From Eremococcus coleocola DSM 15696 (GTDB lineage Bacteria; Bacillota; Bacilli; Lactobacillales; Aerococcaceae): a stretch of 64,000 bases of DNA. Shown here one piece after another: positions 7,473 to 16,044 of this stretch. A model generated the notes under the pieces. That model was given only the letters and a program-made list of their open reading frames with translations, made no database searches and was not told the origin of the DNA. A program made the position numbers and the translations under genes. The number at the start of each line of letters is the position of its first letter. The first letter of the stretch is position 1. The stretch lies in assembly GCF_000428865.1 (NCBI RefSeq), contig NZ_AUAT01000005.1:1-64000 (forward strand), written 5' to 3'.

Positions 7473-8921
7473 TTATCCTTTGGTCCAGACTTTATAATTA
7501 AACAAAATTAGCACAGGGTATATTTCCAAACGGCCAATAATCATTAAGAAAGTGAGTACAATTTTACTAATCACAGTAAAACCAGCATAAGAACCTGTCG
7601 GTCCGACCACACCCATGCCCGGCCCTATATTATTCAAGGTCGCCGAAACTGCTGAGAAGGCGGTCAGGAAAGGACCTTGGGAAACTGAAACAACAAGGAC
7701 GCCGATAATGAATATTAAACCATATAAGCCGAAATAAAAGAATGTTTGTTTAACATAAGATTCCGAAAGAATCTCCCCATCAATCGTGATGGGTAAAACC
7801 CGCCGCGGTTGTAAATTCAAGCGTAATTCTCTAATTATGGTTTTGCCATAAATCAATAAACGTGAGACTTTTAACCCACCTGCCGTCGAACCAGCCATAC
7901 CCCCGGAAAACATTAAAATCAATAGAATCACATGGGTGAAGAGTGGCCATAAGGCAAAATCCGCAGTGGCATAACCAGTAGTAGAAATAATTGTAGAGAC
8001 TGTAAACAAGGTATCTCTGAATAATACTTCCAAGCTATCATAAGAACCCGATAAGCTAATCATAATTCCGATTATGGCCAATCCTATAATTAAGAGAAAT
8101 AATCTTAATTCTTCATTTTCAAAAATATCCTTGATTCGACCCAGCATCATAAAATAATAAAGATTAAAGTTAAAACCAAACAGAATCATAGCAATCGATA
8201 GGACATACTCAGCTGCCGGATTATGAAAGTAGGCCACGGATTCCGCTTTGTTAGCAAAACCACCGGTCCCTGCAGCCCCAAAAGCATAAATTAAGGAGTC
8301 AAATAAAGACATTCCTGTCATCATTAAAATTAAGACTAAAACAGCCGTCATTATTAAATAAATCTTATAAAGCATAAAGGCATAATTTTCATTCTTAGCA
8401 ACTAATTTACCGAATTTTGGTCCCGGTACTTCCGCCCGCATGATATTAACCGTACCCTGACCTTTTTGCGGTACGAAGGCAAAAGCAAAGACTAAGAGAC
8501 CCATCCCCCCCACCAAATGGGAGAATGAACGCCAAAACAAGGCAGATTGACTTAAAGCTTCAACATTAATTAATATACTAGCTCCTGTGGTCGTAAAGCC
8601 AGAAGCCATTTCAAAAACAGCATCGACTAAAGAAGGAATTTGACCTGAGATATAAAGGGGTAAGCCCCCAAAAAAAGAAAGAAAAAGCCAAGCAAGTGAA
8701 GTAATGGCTAGACCATCTACAAAAGTATATATAGCCTGATCCGGACTAAGTTTTCTAAGAGCAAAGCCAAGCAGAATAAGGATTGCTTGCACCCAAACAT
8801 AGGCGGATAAACTTGCCAAGCTTTCACGATAAATTAAGCCTACAATGATTGGGAAAACTAACAAGCCTGCTTCTAAATAGGCAATATTTCCTAAAAAACT
8901 AAATACTAACCGTTTATTCAT
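7473..8921 (-). CDS. trkH: Trk potassium uptake channel TrkH
   Basis: A 482-residue polytopic membrane protein of the TrkH/KtrB superfamily, the ion-conducting subunit. The repeated selectivity-filter regions are visible: SGFTTTGASIL near residue 110, FGAAGTGGFANK near 215, STIISTTGYATADF near 310 and a degenerate fourth copy near 420 (ATLNNIGPGMGVVG). About ten hydrophobic segments match the family. It is the first gene of the trkHA operon; a likely promoter is at 8958-8985. Confidence 0.95.
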   Translation of the reverse strand: MNKRLVFSFLGNIAYLEAGLLVFPIIVGLIYRESLASLSAYVWVQAILILLGFALRKLSPDQAIYTFVDGLAITSLAWLFLSFFGGLPLYISGQIPSLVDAVFEMASGFTTTGASILINVEALSQSALFWRSFSHLVGGMGLLVFAFAFVPQKGQGTVNIMRAEVPGPKFGKLVAKNENYAFMLYKIYLIMTAVLVLILMMTGMSLFDSLIYAFGAAGTGGFANKAESVAYFHNPAAEYVLSIAMILFGFNFNLYYFMMLGRIKDIFENEELRLFLLIIGLAIIGIMISLSGSYDSLEVLFRDTLFTVSTIISTTGYATADFALWPLFTHVILLILMFSGGMAGSTAGGLKVSRLLIYGKTIIRELRLNLQPRRVLPITIDGEILSESYVKQTFFYFGLYGLIFIIGVLVVSVSQGPFLTAFSAVSATLNNIGPGMGVVGPTGSYAGFTVISKIVLTFLMIIGRLEIYPVLILFNYKVWTKG

Positions 8922-8957
8922 AGTTACTCCTTATCTATGACATTTTCATAATGATTC

Positions 8958-8985
8958 TAGTGTACCATGATATTTAACTTTGTAA
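8958..8985 (-). promoter_or_regulatory. Probable promoter of trkHA
   Basis: On the minus strand TTTACA, a 16-base spacer and TACACT precede the trkH start by about 40 bases. The -35 is poor, so the call is tentative. Confidence 0.35.
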
Positions 8986-9030
8986 ACTCTTAGCCATAAA
9001 TTAACTTTTACTCCTAAAATTTTAAAAATA

Positions 9031-9083
9031 ACAAAAAAATAGGCAAGGAAACTAGTCGACTAAGACTAGTTCCTTCCCTATCA
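9031..9083 (-). terminator. Intrinsic terminator of fba
   Basis: On the minus strand ggaactagtc and gactagtttcc form the stem, extended by gataggga / tgcctatt pairing and followed by seven Ts. It is placed 20 bases after the fba stop. Confidence 0.85.
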
Positions 9084-9103
9084 TTTAATAATTACTAAAG
9101 CTA

Positions 9104-9961
9104 TTAAGCTTTATTTGAAGAACCAAAGATATCCATGGTTTCTTTAGTTTTAGCAACAATCGCATCAAAACCTGGTTTGATAATTTTACGTGGATCATAA
9201 ACATCAGCATCGTTATTTAATTTTTCACGCACTGCTTTTGTCCATTGTTGTTGTAATTCAGTATTCACATTGATTTTAGCATGACCACGTTTAATAGCTT
9301 CTTTAATTTGATATTCAGGAATACCAGATCCACCGTGTAATACTAATGGAGCACCTGTTAATTCAGAAATTTCTGACATTTCATCAAAACCTAAAACAGG
9401 TTCACCAACGTAGTTACCATGAACTGAACCTAAGGCAGCGGCTAGACAGTCAACGCCACCTTCTTTAACCATACGTAAACATTCTTGAGGGTCAGCATAG
9501 TTTACACCACCCGTTACGCCATCTTCCACACCGCCAACAGTACCAACTTCAGCTTCCACAGAAACGCCTTTAGAATGAGCATATTCAACAATTTCTTTGG
9601 TCATTTCGACGTTTTCATCAATTGGGAAGTGAGAGTGGTCAAACATAACAGATGAGAAACCTGCATCAATATATTCTTTAGCACTTTCAACAGAAGAACC
9701 ATGATCTAAGTGTAAAGCAACTGGCACAGTAATATTCATTGTTTCTAATAAAGCATTAACCATCGCTGCGACCACTTTAGGTCCGCCCATGTATTTACCA
9801 GCACCTTCAGATACACCCAAAATAATTGGTGAATTGTTTTCTTGGGCAGCTGTTAGGACAGCTTGTGTCCATTCAAGGTTATTAATATTGAATTGACCGA
9901 CTGCATATCCATTTTCTTTGGCTTTATTTAACATTTCCGTCATACTTACTAAACGACTCAT
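9104..9961 (-). CDS. fba: Class II fructose-1,6-bisphosphate aldolase
   Basis: A 285-residue zinc-dependent aldolase, cleaving fructose-1,6-bisphosphate into DHAP and glyceraldehyde-3-phosphate in glycolysis. Catalytic and metal-site sequence is clear: LHLDHGSS with the catalytic Asp and first zinc histidine near residues 86-87, [10 protein letters not shown] with a second zinc histidine, and LHGGSGIP with the third. NVNTELQ is the phosphate/substrate loop. It ends in an intrinsic terminator. Unlike many Firmicutes, no pyrG lies between it and rpoE. Confidence 0.96.
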   Translation of the reverse strand: MSRLVSMTEMLNKAKENGYAVGQFNINNLEWTQAVLTAAQENNSPIILGVSEGAGKYMGGPKVVAAMVNALLETMNITVPVALHLDHGSSVESAKEYIDAGFSSVMFDHSHFPIDENVEMTKEIVEYAHSKGVSVEAEVGTVGGVEDGVTGGVNYADPQECLRMVKEGGVDCLAAALGSVHGNYVGEPVLGFDEMSEISELTGAPLVLHGGSGIPEYQIKEAIKRGHAKINVNTELQQQWTKAVREKLNNDADVYDPRKIIKPGFDAIVAKTKETMDIFGSSNKA

Positions 9962-10138
9962 TGATAAAGTCCCCCTTAAAATTTTTTCTTACTACATTTC
10001 TTATTATAGCTTAAACCTTATAAGATAGCTAGAAAAACCCATTGAAAACTAATCTTTATTTTATATTAATAAGTTCTACTATATTAGACTTATTCAATCT
10101 TTCAAATTGATTAAAAATAGAGGATCTCTTTTTATATC

Positions 10139-10155
10139 TGGACACAAAATGTCCA
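10139..10155. promoter_or_regulatory. Operator-like palindrome upstream of fba
   Basis: TGGACA, five bases, TGTCCA: a perfect dyad typical in size for a dimeric regulator site. No regulator family can be named from the motif. Confidence 0.3.
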
Positions 10156-10201
10156 TGTTAGCAAAAAATTTATTTCAAGTATTTAGATCAAATTTAACCA
10201 C

Positions 10202-10240
10202 TAAAAAAGCCAAGTTATTATACCAATAACCTGACTTTAT
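10202..10240 (-). terminator. Intrinsic terminator of rpoE
   Basis: On the minus strand an 11-base stem (gtcaggttatt / aataacttggc, with two G-T wobbles), loop ggtat and a following T-run, about 40 bases after the rpoE stop. Confidence 0.85.
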
Positions 10241-10275
10241 AAGTTTATTTTTATCAATGGAAGCTAAAGAATAAA

Positions 10276-10962
10276 TTAATCTTCTTCCACTTCTTCATCT
10301 ACGTACTCTTCTTCTTCGTCTTCTTCATCATACTCGTCATCGAAGTCTTCATCCGTTTCAGCTACAAAGTCATCATCGATCTCTTCATTATCAGTACCGA
10401 GCTCATCTAAATCAGATGCATAGGCACCTAACTCAGTATCTTCATCTTCAAGGTCTTCATCAGCAACAATTGTTAAATTATCACTAATCTCATCTGCTTC
10501 ATCTTCTTCATCATCGTCATTGGTTTCATAGACTTCATCTTCATCGATTTGATCATAAATATCATCCACATCTTCAGGATCATCATCATTATAATCAATC
10601 ATATCTTCATCATCAGAGAAGGCATTCAACTTGCTCTTATTCTTACGACGACGGTGACGTGGTAAATCTTCATCATCTAATGAATTGACAATTTCTTCGT
10701 CAATCGCATCAATCGCATACCAAGCTCGTAAGCCCCAACGATTTTCTCCTAGAGAGATAAAACGACCATCAATATTTAAATCGGTATAGAACCGAGCCAT
10801 TTTTTCTTCTAATTCACTTTCAGATAAGTTTAAATAATCTTGGATTTTAATGAGTAAATTGGTAAATTCATGAACATCACTAGTTTCCTCTAAGATTGCA
10901 TAAGCTACTTCCACCATGGATAATTCATTCAAGTTTTCACCTTTAAACGCTTGCAATTCCAT
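10276..10962 (-). CDS. rpoE: DNA-directed RNA polymerase subunit delta
   Basis: A 228-residue delta subunit of Gram-positive RNA polymerase. The folded N-terminal domain (residues 1-95) has the family sequence SMVEVAYAILEETSDVHEF and LGENRWGLRAWYAIDAIDEE. A short basic patch (RHRRRKNKSK) leads into about 115 residues that are almost all Asp and Glu. The acidic disordered tail displaces nucleic acids and speeds polymerase recycling. It is longer than the Bacillus protein (173 residues) because of the tail. A DUF1934 gene precedes it by 40 bases in the same direction. Confidence 0.95.
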   Translation of the reverse strand: MELQAFKGENLNELSMVEVAYAILEETSDVHEFTNLLIKIQDYLNLSESELEEKMARFYTDLNIDGRFISLGENRWGLRAWYAIDAIDEEIVNSLDDEDLPRHRRRKNKSKLNAFSDDEDMIDYNDDDPEDVDDIYDQIDEDEVYETNDDDEEDEADEISDNLTIVADEDLEDEDTELGAYASDLDELGTDNEEIDDDFVAETDEDFDDEYDEEDEEEEYVDEEVEED

Positions 10963-11002
10963 CTTGCACTTCCTTCCTTACATACCCTTATATATTACCT
11001 AT

Positions 11003-11419
11003 TTATCCTTGATAAATCAATTGATAGTCATAATTTCCTATTAAATGTCCCTGATTATATATCCGATACTTTAAGACTACCTGAATTTTATCGGCCACCT
11101 CCACTATTTGCAAATGGTCGGTTTGGATTTCTAACCCTAGGGCACCGGCTGGAGACATATAGGTCACCCGTTTTTTTTCACTTGGATCAAAGACCATCCG
11201 TCCTTGAGTCTGTCTCATCTCCAAGCTATAATTCTTGTCTGCCTTATCTTGCCATTTTAAATGGACCGTTAAGCCATTTATATCTTGATAGCTTAACTTA
11301 GAATAGGTTGACAATTGATAATAATCTGCCTGGGTTTGATGTTGAAAATGGTCACCACCCGCTTGTTCAGCATAACGAATATCTTGTTGTACCAGAATGG
11401 CAATTTGTTTTTTCTGCAT
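11003..11419 (-). CDS. DUF1934 family protein (YwiB-like)
   Basis: A 138-residue protein of the DUF1934/YwiB family, a calycin-like beta barrel of unknown function. The pattern is a run of amphipathic beta strands: IAILVQQDIRYAEQ, YYQLSTYSKLSYQD, then RVTYMSPAGALGLEIQTD and the C-terminal YRIYNQGHLIGNYDYQLIY. In Bacillus ywiB lies near rpoE as here, so the pairing is an old neighbourhood. No signal peptide or membrane segment. Confidence 0.85.
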   Translation of the reverse strand: MQKKQIAILVQQDIRYAEQAGGDHFQHQTQADYYQLSTYSKLSYQDINGLTVHLKWQDKADKNYSLEMRQTQGRMVFDPSEKKRVTYMSPAGALGLEIQTDHLQIVEVADKIQVVLKYRIYNQGHLIGNYDYQLIYQG

Positions 11420-11470
11420 AAAATCTTCTCCCAGCCCTGATTTAGACTAATATTACTATCAAATATTTGC

Positions 11471-11476
11471 TATAAT
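11471..11476 (+). promoter_or_regulatory. -10 element upstream of lipL
   Basis: TATAAT 46 bases before the chosen lipL start; no convincing -35 at the proper distance. Tentative. Confidence 0.3.
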
Positions 11477-11522
11477 TCAATCATACCCTAAGTTAGGGCA
11501 AAAGAAAATGAGGAGGCCTAGA

Positions 11523-12374
11523 ATGGCACTTAATTTTTTTAAAACAATCAAACTTTTTGAATGGCAAAGATTCCATGATTTTGATAATCCGGAAAAGGAC
11601 GACCCTAATAGTGGTCTAGCCTATCAAGATGCCTTTATCCGTTACCTCCCCCAAATCAACCAGGCTCAGCCAAACCAGCCTCAAGCCATTCTACACTACT
11701 ATCCTTATAACCAAAAAGCCGTCCTCCTAGGTGGTAAAGATACCCGTCTCCCTCAGCTTCAGGCAGGTATTAATTATCTTGAATCTTTGGGTTACCGCGT
11801 CGTTGTTCGGCCTCATGGCGGACTAGCAGTGGTGAATGACCCACAAGTCCTCAATATTGCCATGGTCTTAGATAAAGATTATATTGATTTAACCATTGAC
11901 AATGCTTATCAACTGATGATTGACCTAGTCCAAGTTTCATTAAACTTACAAGGCTATGCTCACATTAAAATCGAAGCCTATGAAATTGTCGACTCCTACT
12001 GTCCTGGTAAATTCGATATCGTGGTCGCTGGCCAAAAAATCGGAGGAATTGCCCAACGTCGCTTCCGCTCAGGTACCACCGTCGCGGCCTATATCTCTGT
12101 TGGGGGCAACCAAGACCAACGCAGTCTTGATATTAAAGAGTTTTATGCCCGTAGCCAGGCTGACCTTTCTTATCCCCAAGTCAATCTCAATAGTATGACC
12201 AGTCTTAGCCAAGTTCTGGGACTAGACATCAGCCTAGCCCAATATACCGCTTGGCTAGACCAAGTTTTTCAAAGTAAAGTTAATTTAACAACGGGAAACT
12301 TTAATCATCCCAGCCTTGAAGAAATCTATCAATACCGTTACCAACAAGCCCTTAAACGCAATCAACTCGGTTAA
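11523..12374 (+). CDS. lipL: Octanoyl-[GcvH]:protein N-octanoyltransferase (LipL type)
   Basis: A 283-residue BPL/LplA-LipB family protein. The segment SYCPGKFDIVVAGQKIGGIA, then QRR, carries the cysteine and lysine expected for the amidotransferase LipL, which moves octanoyl or lipoyl groups from GcvH to other carrier proteins through a thioester. VRPHGGLAVVNDPQVLNIA is the N-terminal binding loop. The start at 11523 follows AGGAGG; an ATG 15 bases upstream overlaps that site and is unlikely. It is followed after 18 bases by the HD-domain gene, an order also seen in Bacillus (ywfL-ywfO). Confidence 0.85.
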   Translation: MALNFFKTIKLFEWQRFHDFDNPEKDDPNSGLAYQDAFIRYLPQINQAQPNQPQAILHYYPYNQKAVLLGGKDTRLPQLQAGINYLESLGYRVVVRPHGGLAVVNDPQVLNIAMVLDKDYIDLTIDNAYQLMIDLVQVSLNLQGYAHIKIEAYEIVDSYCPGKFDIVVAGQKIGGIAQRRFRSGTTVAAYISVGGNQDQRSLDIKEFYARSQADLSYPQVNLNSMTSLSQVLGLDISLAQYTAWLDQVFQSKVNLTTGNFNHPSLEEIYQYRYQQALKRNQLG

Positions 12375-12392
12375 CCAGTAAAGGAGTATGCT

Positions 12393-13787
12393 ATGGATCA
12401 CATCCAAAAAACTAAGAATGAATTAAGCCGTGAAAAAGTCTTCCGTGACCCGGTTCATGATTATGTTCATGTTCGTGACAGCATTATTTTAGACCTCATT
12501 AATAGTCGGGAATTTCAACGCCTCCGCCGGATTAAACAATTAGGCACTTCCTCTTATACCTTCCATGGTGCCGAACATACCCGCTTTAACCACTCTTTAG
12601 GAGTATATGAACTAACCCGTCGGATTATTAATAATTTTGTGCGCAACTATCCTACCCAAGAACCTGGTGATGGACTTTGGGATGACTCTGAACGAATGGT
12701 CGCCCTCTGTGCAGCCCTACTCCATGACATTGGTCATGGACCATTTTCTCATACCTTTGAGGGTATCTTTAACACCAATCATGAAGCCATAACCCAAGAA
12801 ATCATCACTTCCCCTACCACTGAAGTTAACCAAATTCTAGCCAGCTTTGACCCTGACCTCCCTTTAAAAGTAGCCCAGGTAATCAACAAAACTTATGCCA
12901 ATCAACAAGTGGTTCAACTGATTTCGAGTCAGATTGATGCTGACCGAATGGATTATTTACTCAGGGATGCTTATTATGCCGGTGTTTCTTATGGACAGTA
13001 TGATTTAACTCGGATTTTACGGGTCATCCGTCCCTATGATAACAAGATTATTTTTGACTTCTCGGGCATGCATGCGGTGGAAGATTATATTGTTTCCCGC
13101 TATCAAATGTATATGCAAGTTTACTTCCACCCCGTTTCCCGCGGAATGGAAGAGATATTACAAAATCTTTTCCAACGAGCCAAATATTGTTACAGCCACA
13201 AGGCTGACCAAATGAAATTCTCGATTAATTTCTTGGTACCATTCCTTAATGACACATGGACCCTGGATGATTATCTTAAATTAGATGATCATCTCATGTC
13301 TGCTTATTTTACCCAATGGTTAGAAGAAAACGATCCAATCTTAAAAGATTTAGCCTATCGTTTTCTCAACCGACATCCTTTTAAGTCACTCTTAGTGAGT
13401 CAAGAAGACCGGGATGAACTCATGACTGCCTTGCAAAAAGAACTCGTGGCCAAAGGCTATGACCCAGAATATTACTTAGGTGAAAATTCATCCTATGACC
13501 TACCATATGATTATTTCCAACCCTATAAGACCAATAGCCAAAAGTCACCAATTGAATTAATCACCAAGAATAACCAAGTGGTCGAACTTTCCCAGGTTTC
13601 TGCCATTGTTAAATCACTCGCTGGACGGGAACGGGGCGATTACCGGCTCTACTTCCCACGTGAAGTCTTGCATGCCATTCAAGCTGCCGACCCAGCCAGC
13701 CATGATGCTAACCAAGCCAAAATCCTCCAAGCTCACTTGGAAGAAAGTAACGATGTAACTTACCATATTCAACAACGACTATTCTAG
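12393..13787 (+). CDS. HD-domain phosphohydrolase (YwfO-like dNTP triphosphohydrolase family)
   Basis: A 464-residue HD-superfamily metal-dependent phosphohydrolase. The ligand pattern is complete: RFNHSLGVYEL (first His), ALLHDIGHGPFSHTFE (HD pair), and a later Asp in SSQIDADRMDYLLRDAYYAG. The DPVHDYVHVRD start and the R-RRIKQLGTSSYTFHGAEHTR stretch place it with YwfO and the Enterococcus EF1143 dNTPase. The likely reaction is conversion of dNTP to deoxynucleoside and triphosphate, which tunes nucleotide pools. It is the second gene after lipL and ends at the terminator of 13825-13873. Confidence 0.88.
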   Translation: MDHIQKTKNELSREKVFRDPVHDYVHVRDSIILDLINSREFQRLRRIKQLGTSSYTFHGAEHTRFNHSLGVYELTRRIINNFVRNYPTQEPGDGLWDDSERMVALCAALLHDIGHGPFSHTFEGIFNTNHEAITQEIITSPTTEVNQILASFDPDLPLKVAQVINKTYANQQVVQLISSQIDADRMDYLLRDAYYAGVSYGQYDLTRILRVIRPYDNKIIFDFSGMHAVEDYIVSRYQMYMQVYFHPVSRGMEEILQNLFQRAKYCYSHKADQMKFSINFLVPFLNDTWTLDDYLKLDDHLMSAYFTQWLEENDPILKDLAYRFLNRHPFKSLLVSQEDRDELMTALQKELVAKGYDPEYYLGENSSYDLPYDYFQPYKTNSQKSPIELITKNNQVVELSQVSAIVKSLAGRERGDYRLYFPREVLHAIQAADPASHDANQAKILQAHLEESNDVTYHIQQRLF

Positions 13788-13824
13788 AACTAAACTGTTT
13801 AAATCAGTACCTAGAACAAATAAA

Positions 13825-13873
13825 AAGTGACCCTCAAATCTTGGAAAAATGTCCAAGTTTTGAGAGTCACTAT
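13825..13873. terminator. Bidirectional terminator between HD gene and metQ1
   Basis: The stem pairs agtgac-ctcaaa-cttgga with tccaag-tttgag-gtcact around a short A-rich loop, with A-rich and T-rich flanks. It separates two convergent genes. Confidence 0.8.
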
Positions 13874-13926
13874 TTTTTATCAAGTTTCTTATTAGATAGA
13901 AATTAAGGTAAGTGCTTTACACTTAA

Positions 13927-14862
13927 TTATTCTTCACTAGAAGATTCTTGACTTTCTTCTGCTTGACTAGCAGACTCATCACCGGCTTGGTCTTGGTCTA
14001 AATTCAAAGGATATTCATCATTTTCAGTCCAAGCTGGTAAGTCAGCCCCATCAGAAACTTCAGCTAATTTATCGCTTACTTCTTGTGAATGATACAATTC
14101 GGCTACATGTTTATAAAGCTCATTATCTTTATCAGCAGACCGAGTCGCAATCACATTTTTATAATCAGCCGCTAAACTTTCGATATCATCACCGTCAGAG
14201 AAAATCGCATCATCCACTGACAGACCCGCATCCAAGGCAAAGTTATTATTGATGAAAGCTGCGGTTACATCAGGTAGGGCTGCGGCTAATTGGGCCGCAT
14301 CTAATTCTTCAAATTCAATTTTCTTATCATTCTTGGTGACATCTTTAATAGTTGGTAAAACCCCAGCGGCATCATCGACTTCAATCACACCAGCTTGTTC
14401 TAAGGCTAGCAAGGCCCGGCCACCATTGGTTGGATCACTTGGAATCGCAACAGTATCGCCTTCAGCTAATTCATCTAAAGATTTTATTTTTTCAGAATAA
14501 GCACGGAGAGGGGCAACATAAGTAAAGGCTAAGGGAACCAAGTCACCTTCATTTGATTGATTCCATTCATTTAAAAAGGCAATATGTTGGAAGGCATTTA
14601 AGTCAATCGACCCATCTTGGAGGGCTACATTGGGTTGAACATAATCGGTAAATAAGACGATTTCTAAATCAATGCCTTCTTCTTTGGCCTTTTCTTGCAC
14701 AACTTTCCAGACATCTTCTTCATATTCAGAAGCAACCCCTACGGATACTTTTTCACCATCAAAGACTTTTTCTTCTTGAGCCAAAGTGGAAGGGGCTAAT
14801 AAGCCAGCGGCTAATAAACCAGCGGCAGATACTTTAATAAACTTTGCTAAAAATTTTTTCAT
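13927..14862 (-). CDS. metQ: Methionine ABC transporter substrate-binding protein, copy 1
   Basis: A 311-residue NlpA/MetQ protein binding methionine for the MetNI permease. The signal peptide is about residues 1-28 (MKKFLAKFIKVSAAGLLAAG then LLAPSTLAQ). It has no lipobox cysteine, unlike most MetQ lipoproteins. Core motifs are VGVASEYEEDVWKVVQEKAK, DGSIDLNAFQHIAFLNEWN and IPSDPTNGGRALLALEQAGV. The last 25 residues are Ser/Glu-rich. The start at 14862 has a GGAGACAT-type site. Expression is controlled by the methionine T-box at 14945-15230. It lies downstream of metNI but with its own leader and promoter. Confidence 0.9.
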   Translation of the reverse strand: MKKFLAKFIKVSAAGLLAAGLLAPSTLAQEEKVFDGEKVSVGVASEYEEDVWKVVQEKAKEEGIDLEIVLFTDYVQPNVALQDGSIDLNAFQHIAFLNEWNQSNEGDLVPLAFTYVAPLRAYSEKIKSLDELAEGDTVAIPSDPTNGGRALLALEQAGVIEVDDAAGVLPTIKDVTKNDKKIEFEELDAAQLAAALPDVTAAFINNNFALDAGLSVDDAIFSDGDDIESLAADYKNVIATRSADKDNELYKHVAELYHSQEVSDKLAEVSDGADLPAWTENDEYPLNLDQDQAGDESASQAEESQESSSEE

Positions 14863-14944
14863 GATAATGTCTCCTTTTCTTTTTTTGCAACCAAACAACA
14901 ACCAGGGGAGTAACTTATTCTATCTATTGGATCGTCACCCAATA

Positions 14945-15230
14945 AAAAACTCCCGTCCTAAGCAAAAGGACGAGAGTTGAACTTCGTGTTACCACCTTAA
15001 TTTGTTGCCCCATCACTAGGACAACCTCAACCGCTGCAGTTAACTTTTCTCCATTAACAATAGCGGGGCCAGACTAACGGGGGCAACCGTTCAAACTTAT
15101 TGCCGAAGCATTCAGCTTGACCACTCCGTGGCCATTTTCAATCGCATTCTCCAACTTACTTCCACCAACCGTAAGCTCTCTATCTGGGCCCTTTGATTTA
15201 CTTTCCACATCATCGTGTTTATTTATCTAT
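14945..15230 (-). promoter_or_regulatory. T-box riboswitch, methionine-specific (metQ1 leader)
   Basis: The T-box sequence AAGGTGGTAACACGAAG (minus strand, near 14985-15000) is followed by a terminator stem cgtccttttgcttaggacgg and a T-run. Stem I has the AGTAA/GGTTGGTGGAA-type motifs, and the specifier loop reads GAAAATGGCC, giving codon AUG. Binding of uncharged tRNA-Met should allow read-through into metQ. The leader starts from a TTGACA promoter at 15238-15266. Confidence 0.9.
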
Positions 15231-15237
15231 ATTTTAT

Positions 15238-15266
15238 ATAATAAAGCATGCTTTGGTATTTGTCAA
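15238..15266 (-). promoter_or_regulatory. SigA promoter of the metQ1 T-box transcript
   Basis: -35 TTGACA (15261-15266), 17-base spacer, -10 TATTAT (15238-15243) on the minus strand. Confidence 0.75.
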
Positions 15267-15327
15267 AGTTTTTATGAAATTTTTATTATTTATTTTTAAT
15301 TTTAATCCAGTTTAAATGAGCCTAATC

Positions 15328-16044
15328 TCATTTATTATGCTGGGTCCGCCGGATTAAGAGGTTAAAAATAACTTGGCTCACCAATACAATAATCAAAATA
15401 AGAATCGTGGAAACAATGATAATGTCCATCCGACTCCGTTGATAACCACGGGCAATAGCCATGGTTCCCAAGCCACCCCCACCGACAGAGCCTGCCATGG
15501 CGGTCAATCCAATCACTGAAATAACAGTAGAGGCAGATACTCTTAATAAGGCAGCCAAACCTTCTCTGAGATAAACTCGGAAGATAATATCCCAAGGTGA
15601 TAGTCCCATGGCTTCAGCAGCTTCGACCACCCCACGATCGACTTCCAAAAGGGCAATCTCAACTTGGCGGGCAAAGAAAGGAATAGTTGAGGCCACAATT
15701 GGAACAACAGCCGCGGTTGGACCAATCGTGGTCCCAACAATCCCCCGAGTCACCTTAATCAATAAGGCAAGTAGAATAATAAAAGGAATCGACCGGAAAA
15801 TATTAACCAAGGCATCTAAGAATTTATAGAATCGTTTGGATTCTAAAATTCCGCTCGGACCGGTCACCGTCATAATAATACCCAGAATGAGCCCGAGGCC
15901 ACCGCCAAAGAGAATGGTAAGTAAAAGCATATAGATACTTTCCCAAGTGGCTTGCACAAACTCTTCGCGGAGCTCCCAAGCATAAGGCAATAGTTCTGTC
16001 ATTTTAGCATTAAAGCTCTCTGAAAATAAGAATAAGGATGTCAT
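15328..16044 (-). CDS. metI: Methionine ABC transporter permease MetI
   Basis: A 238-residue integral membrane permease with about five hydrophobic segments. The EAA loop that contacts the ATPase is EAAEAMGLSPWDIIFRVYL near residues 146-165, and the C-terminal GLTAMAGSVGGGGLGTMAI is typical of MetI. The start codon overlaps the metN stop by one base (TAATG) and is preceded by GGAGG inside metN, so translation is coupled. I kept this start rather than the in-frame ATG 14 codons later because of that site. Confidence 0.94.
   Translation of the reverse strand: MTSLFLFSESFNAKMTELLPYAWELREEFVQATWESIYMLLLTILFGGGLGLILGIIMTVTGPSGILESKRFYKFLDALVNIFRSIPFIILLALLIKVTRGIVGTTIGPTAAVVPIVASTIPFFARQVEIALLEVDRGVVEAAEAMGLSPWDIIFRVYLREGLAALLRVSASTVISVIGLTAMAGSVGGGGLGTMAIARGYQRSRMDIIIVSTILILIIVLVSQVIFNLLIRRTQHNK

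Larger units (their letters stand above)
9962..10275. other. Intergenic region between fba and rpoE
   Basis: About 310 bases of AT-rich sequence without a gene. It holds the rpoE terminator (10202-10240), a perfect 6-5-6 palindrome TGGACA-N5-TGTCCA (10139-10155) and a -10-like TATAAT at 10003-10008 on the minus strand, about 40 bases from the fba start, with no clear -35. The long leader upstream of fba holds no reading frame of note. Confidence 0.6.

Noticed and set aside
10951-11301. 116-residue ORF antisense to the DUF1934 gene
   Set aside because: It mirrors a real gene on the opposite strand and has no ribosome site or protein-like features of its own.
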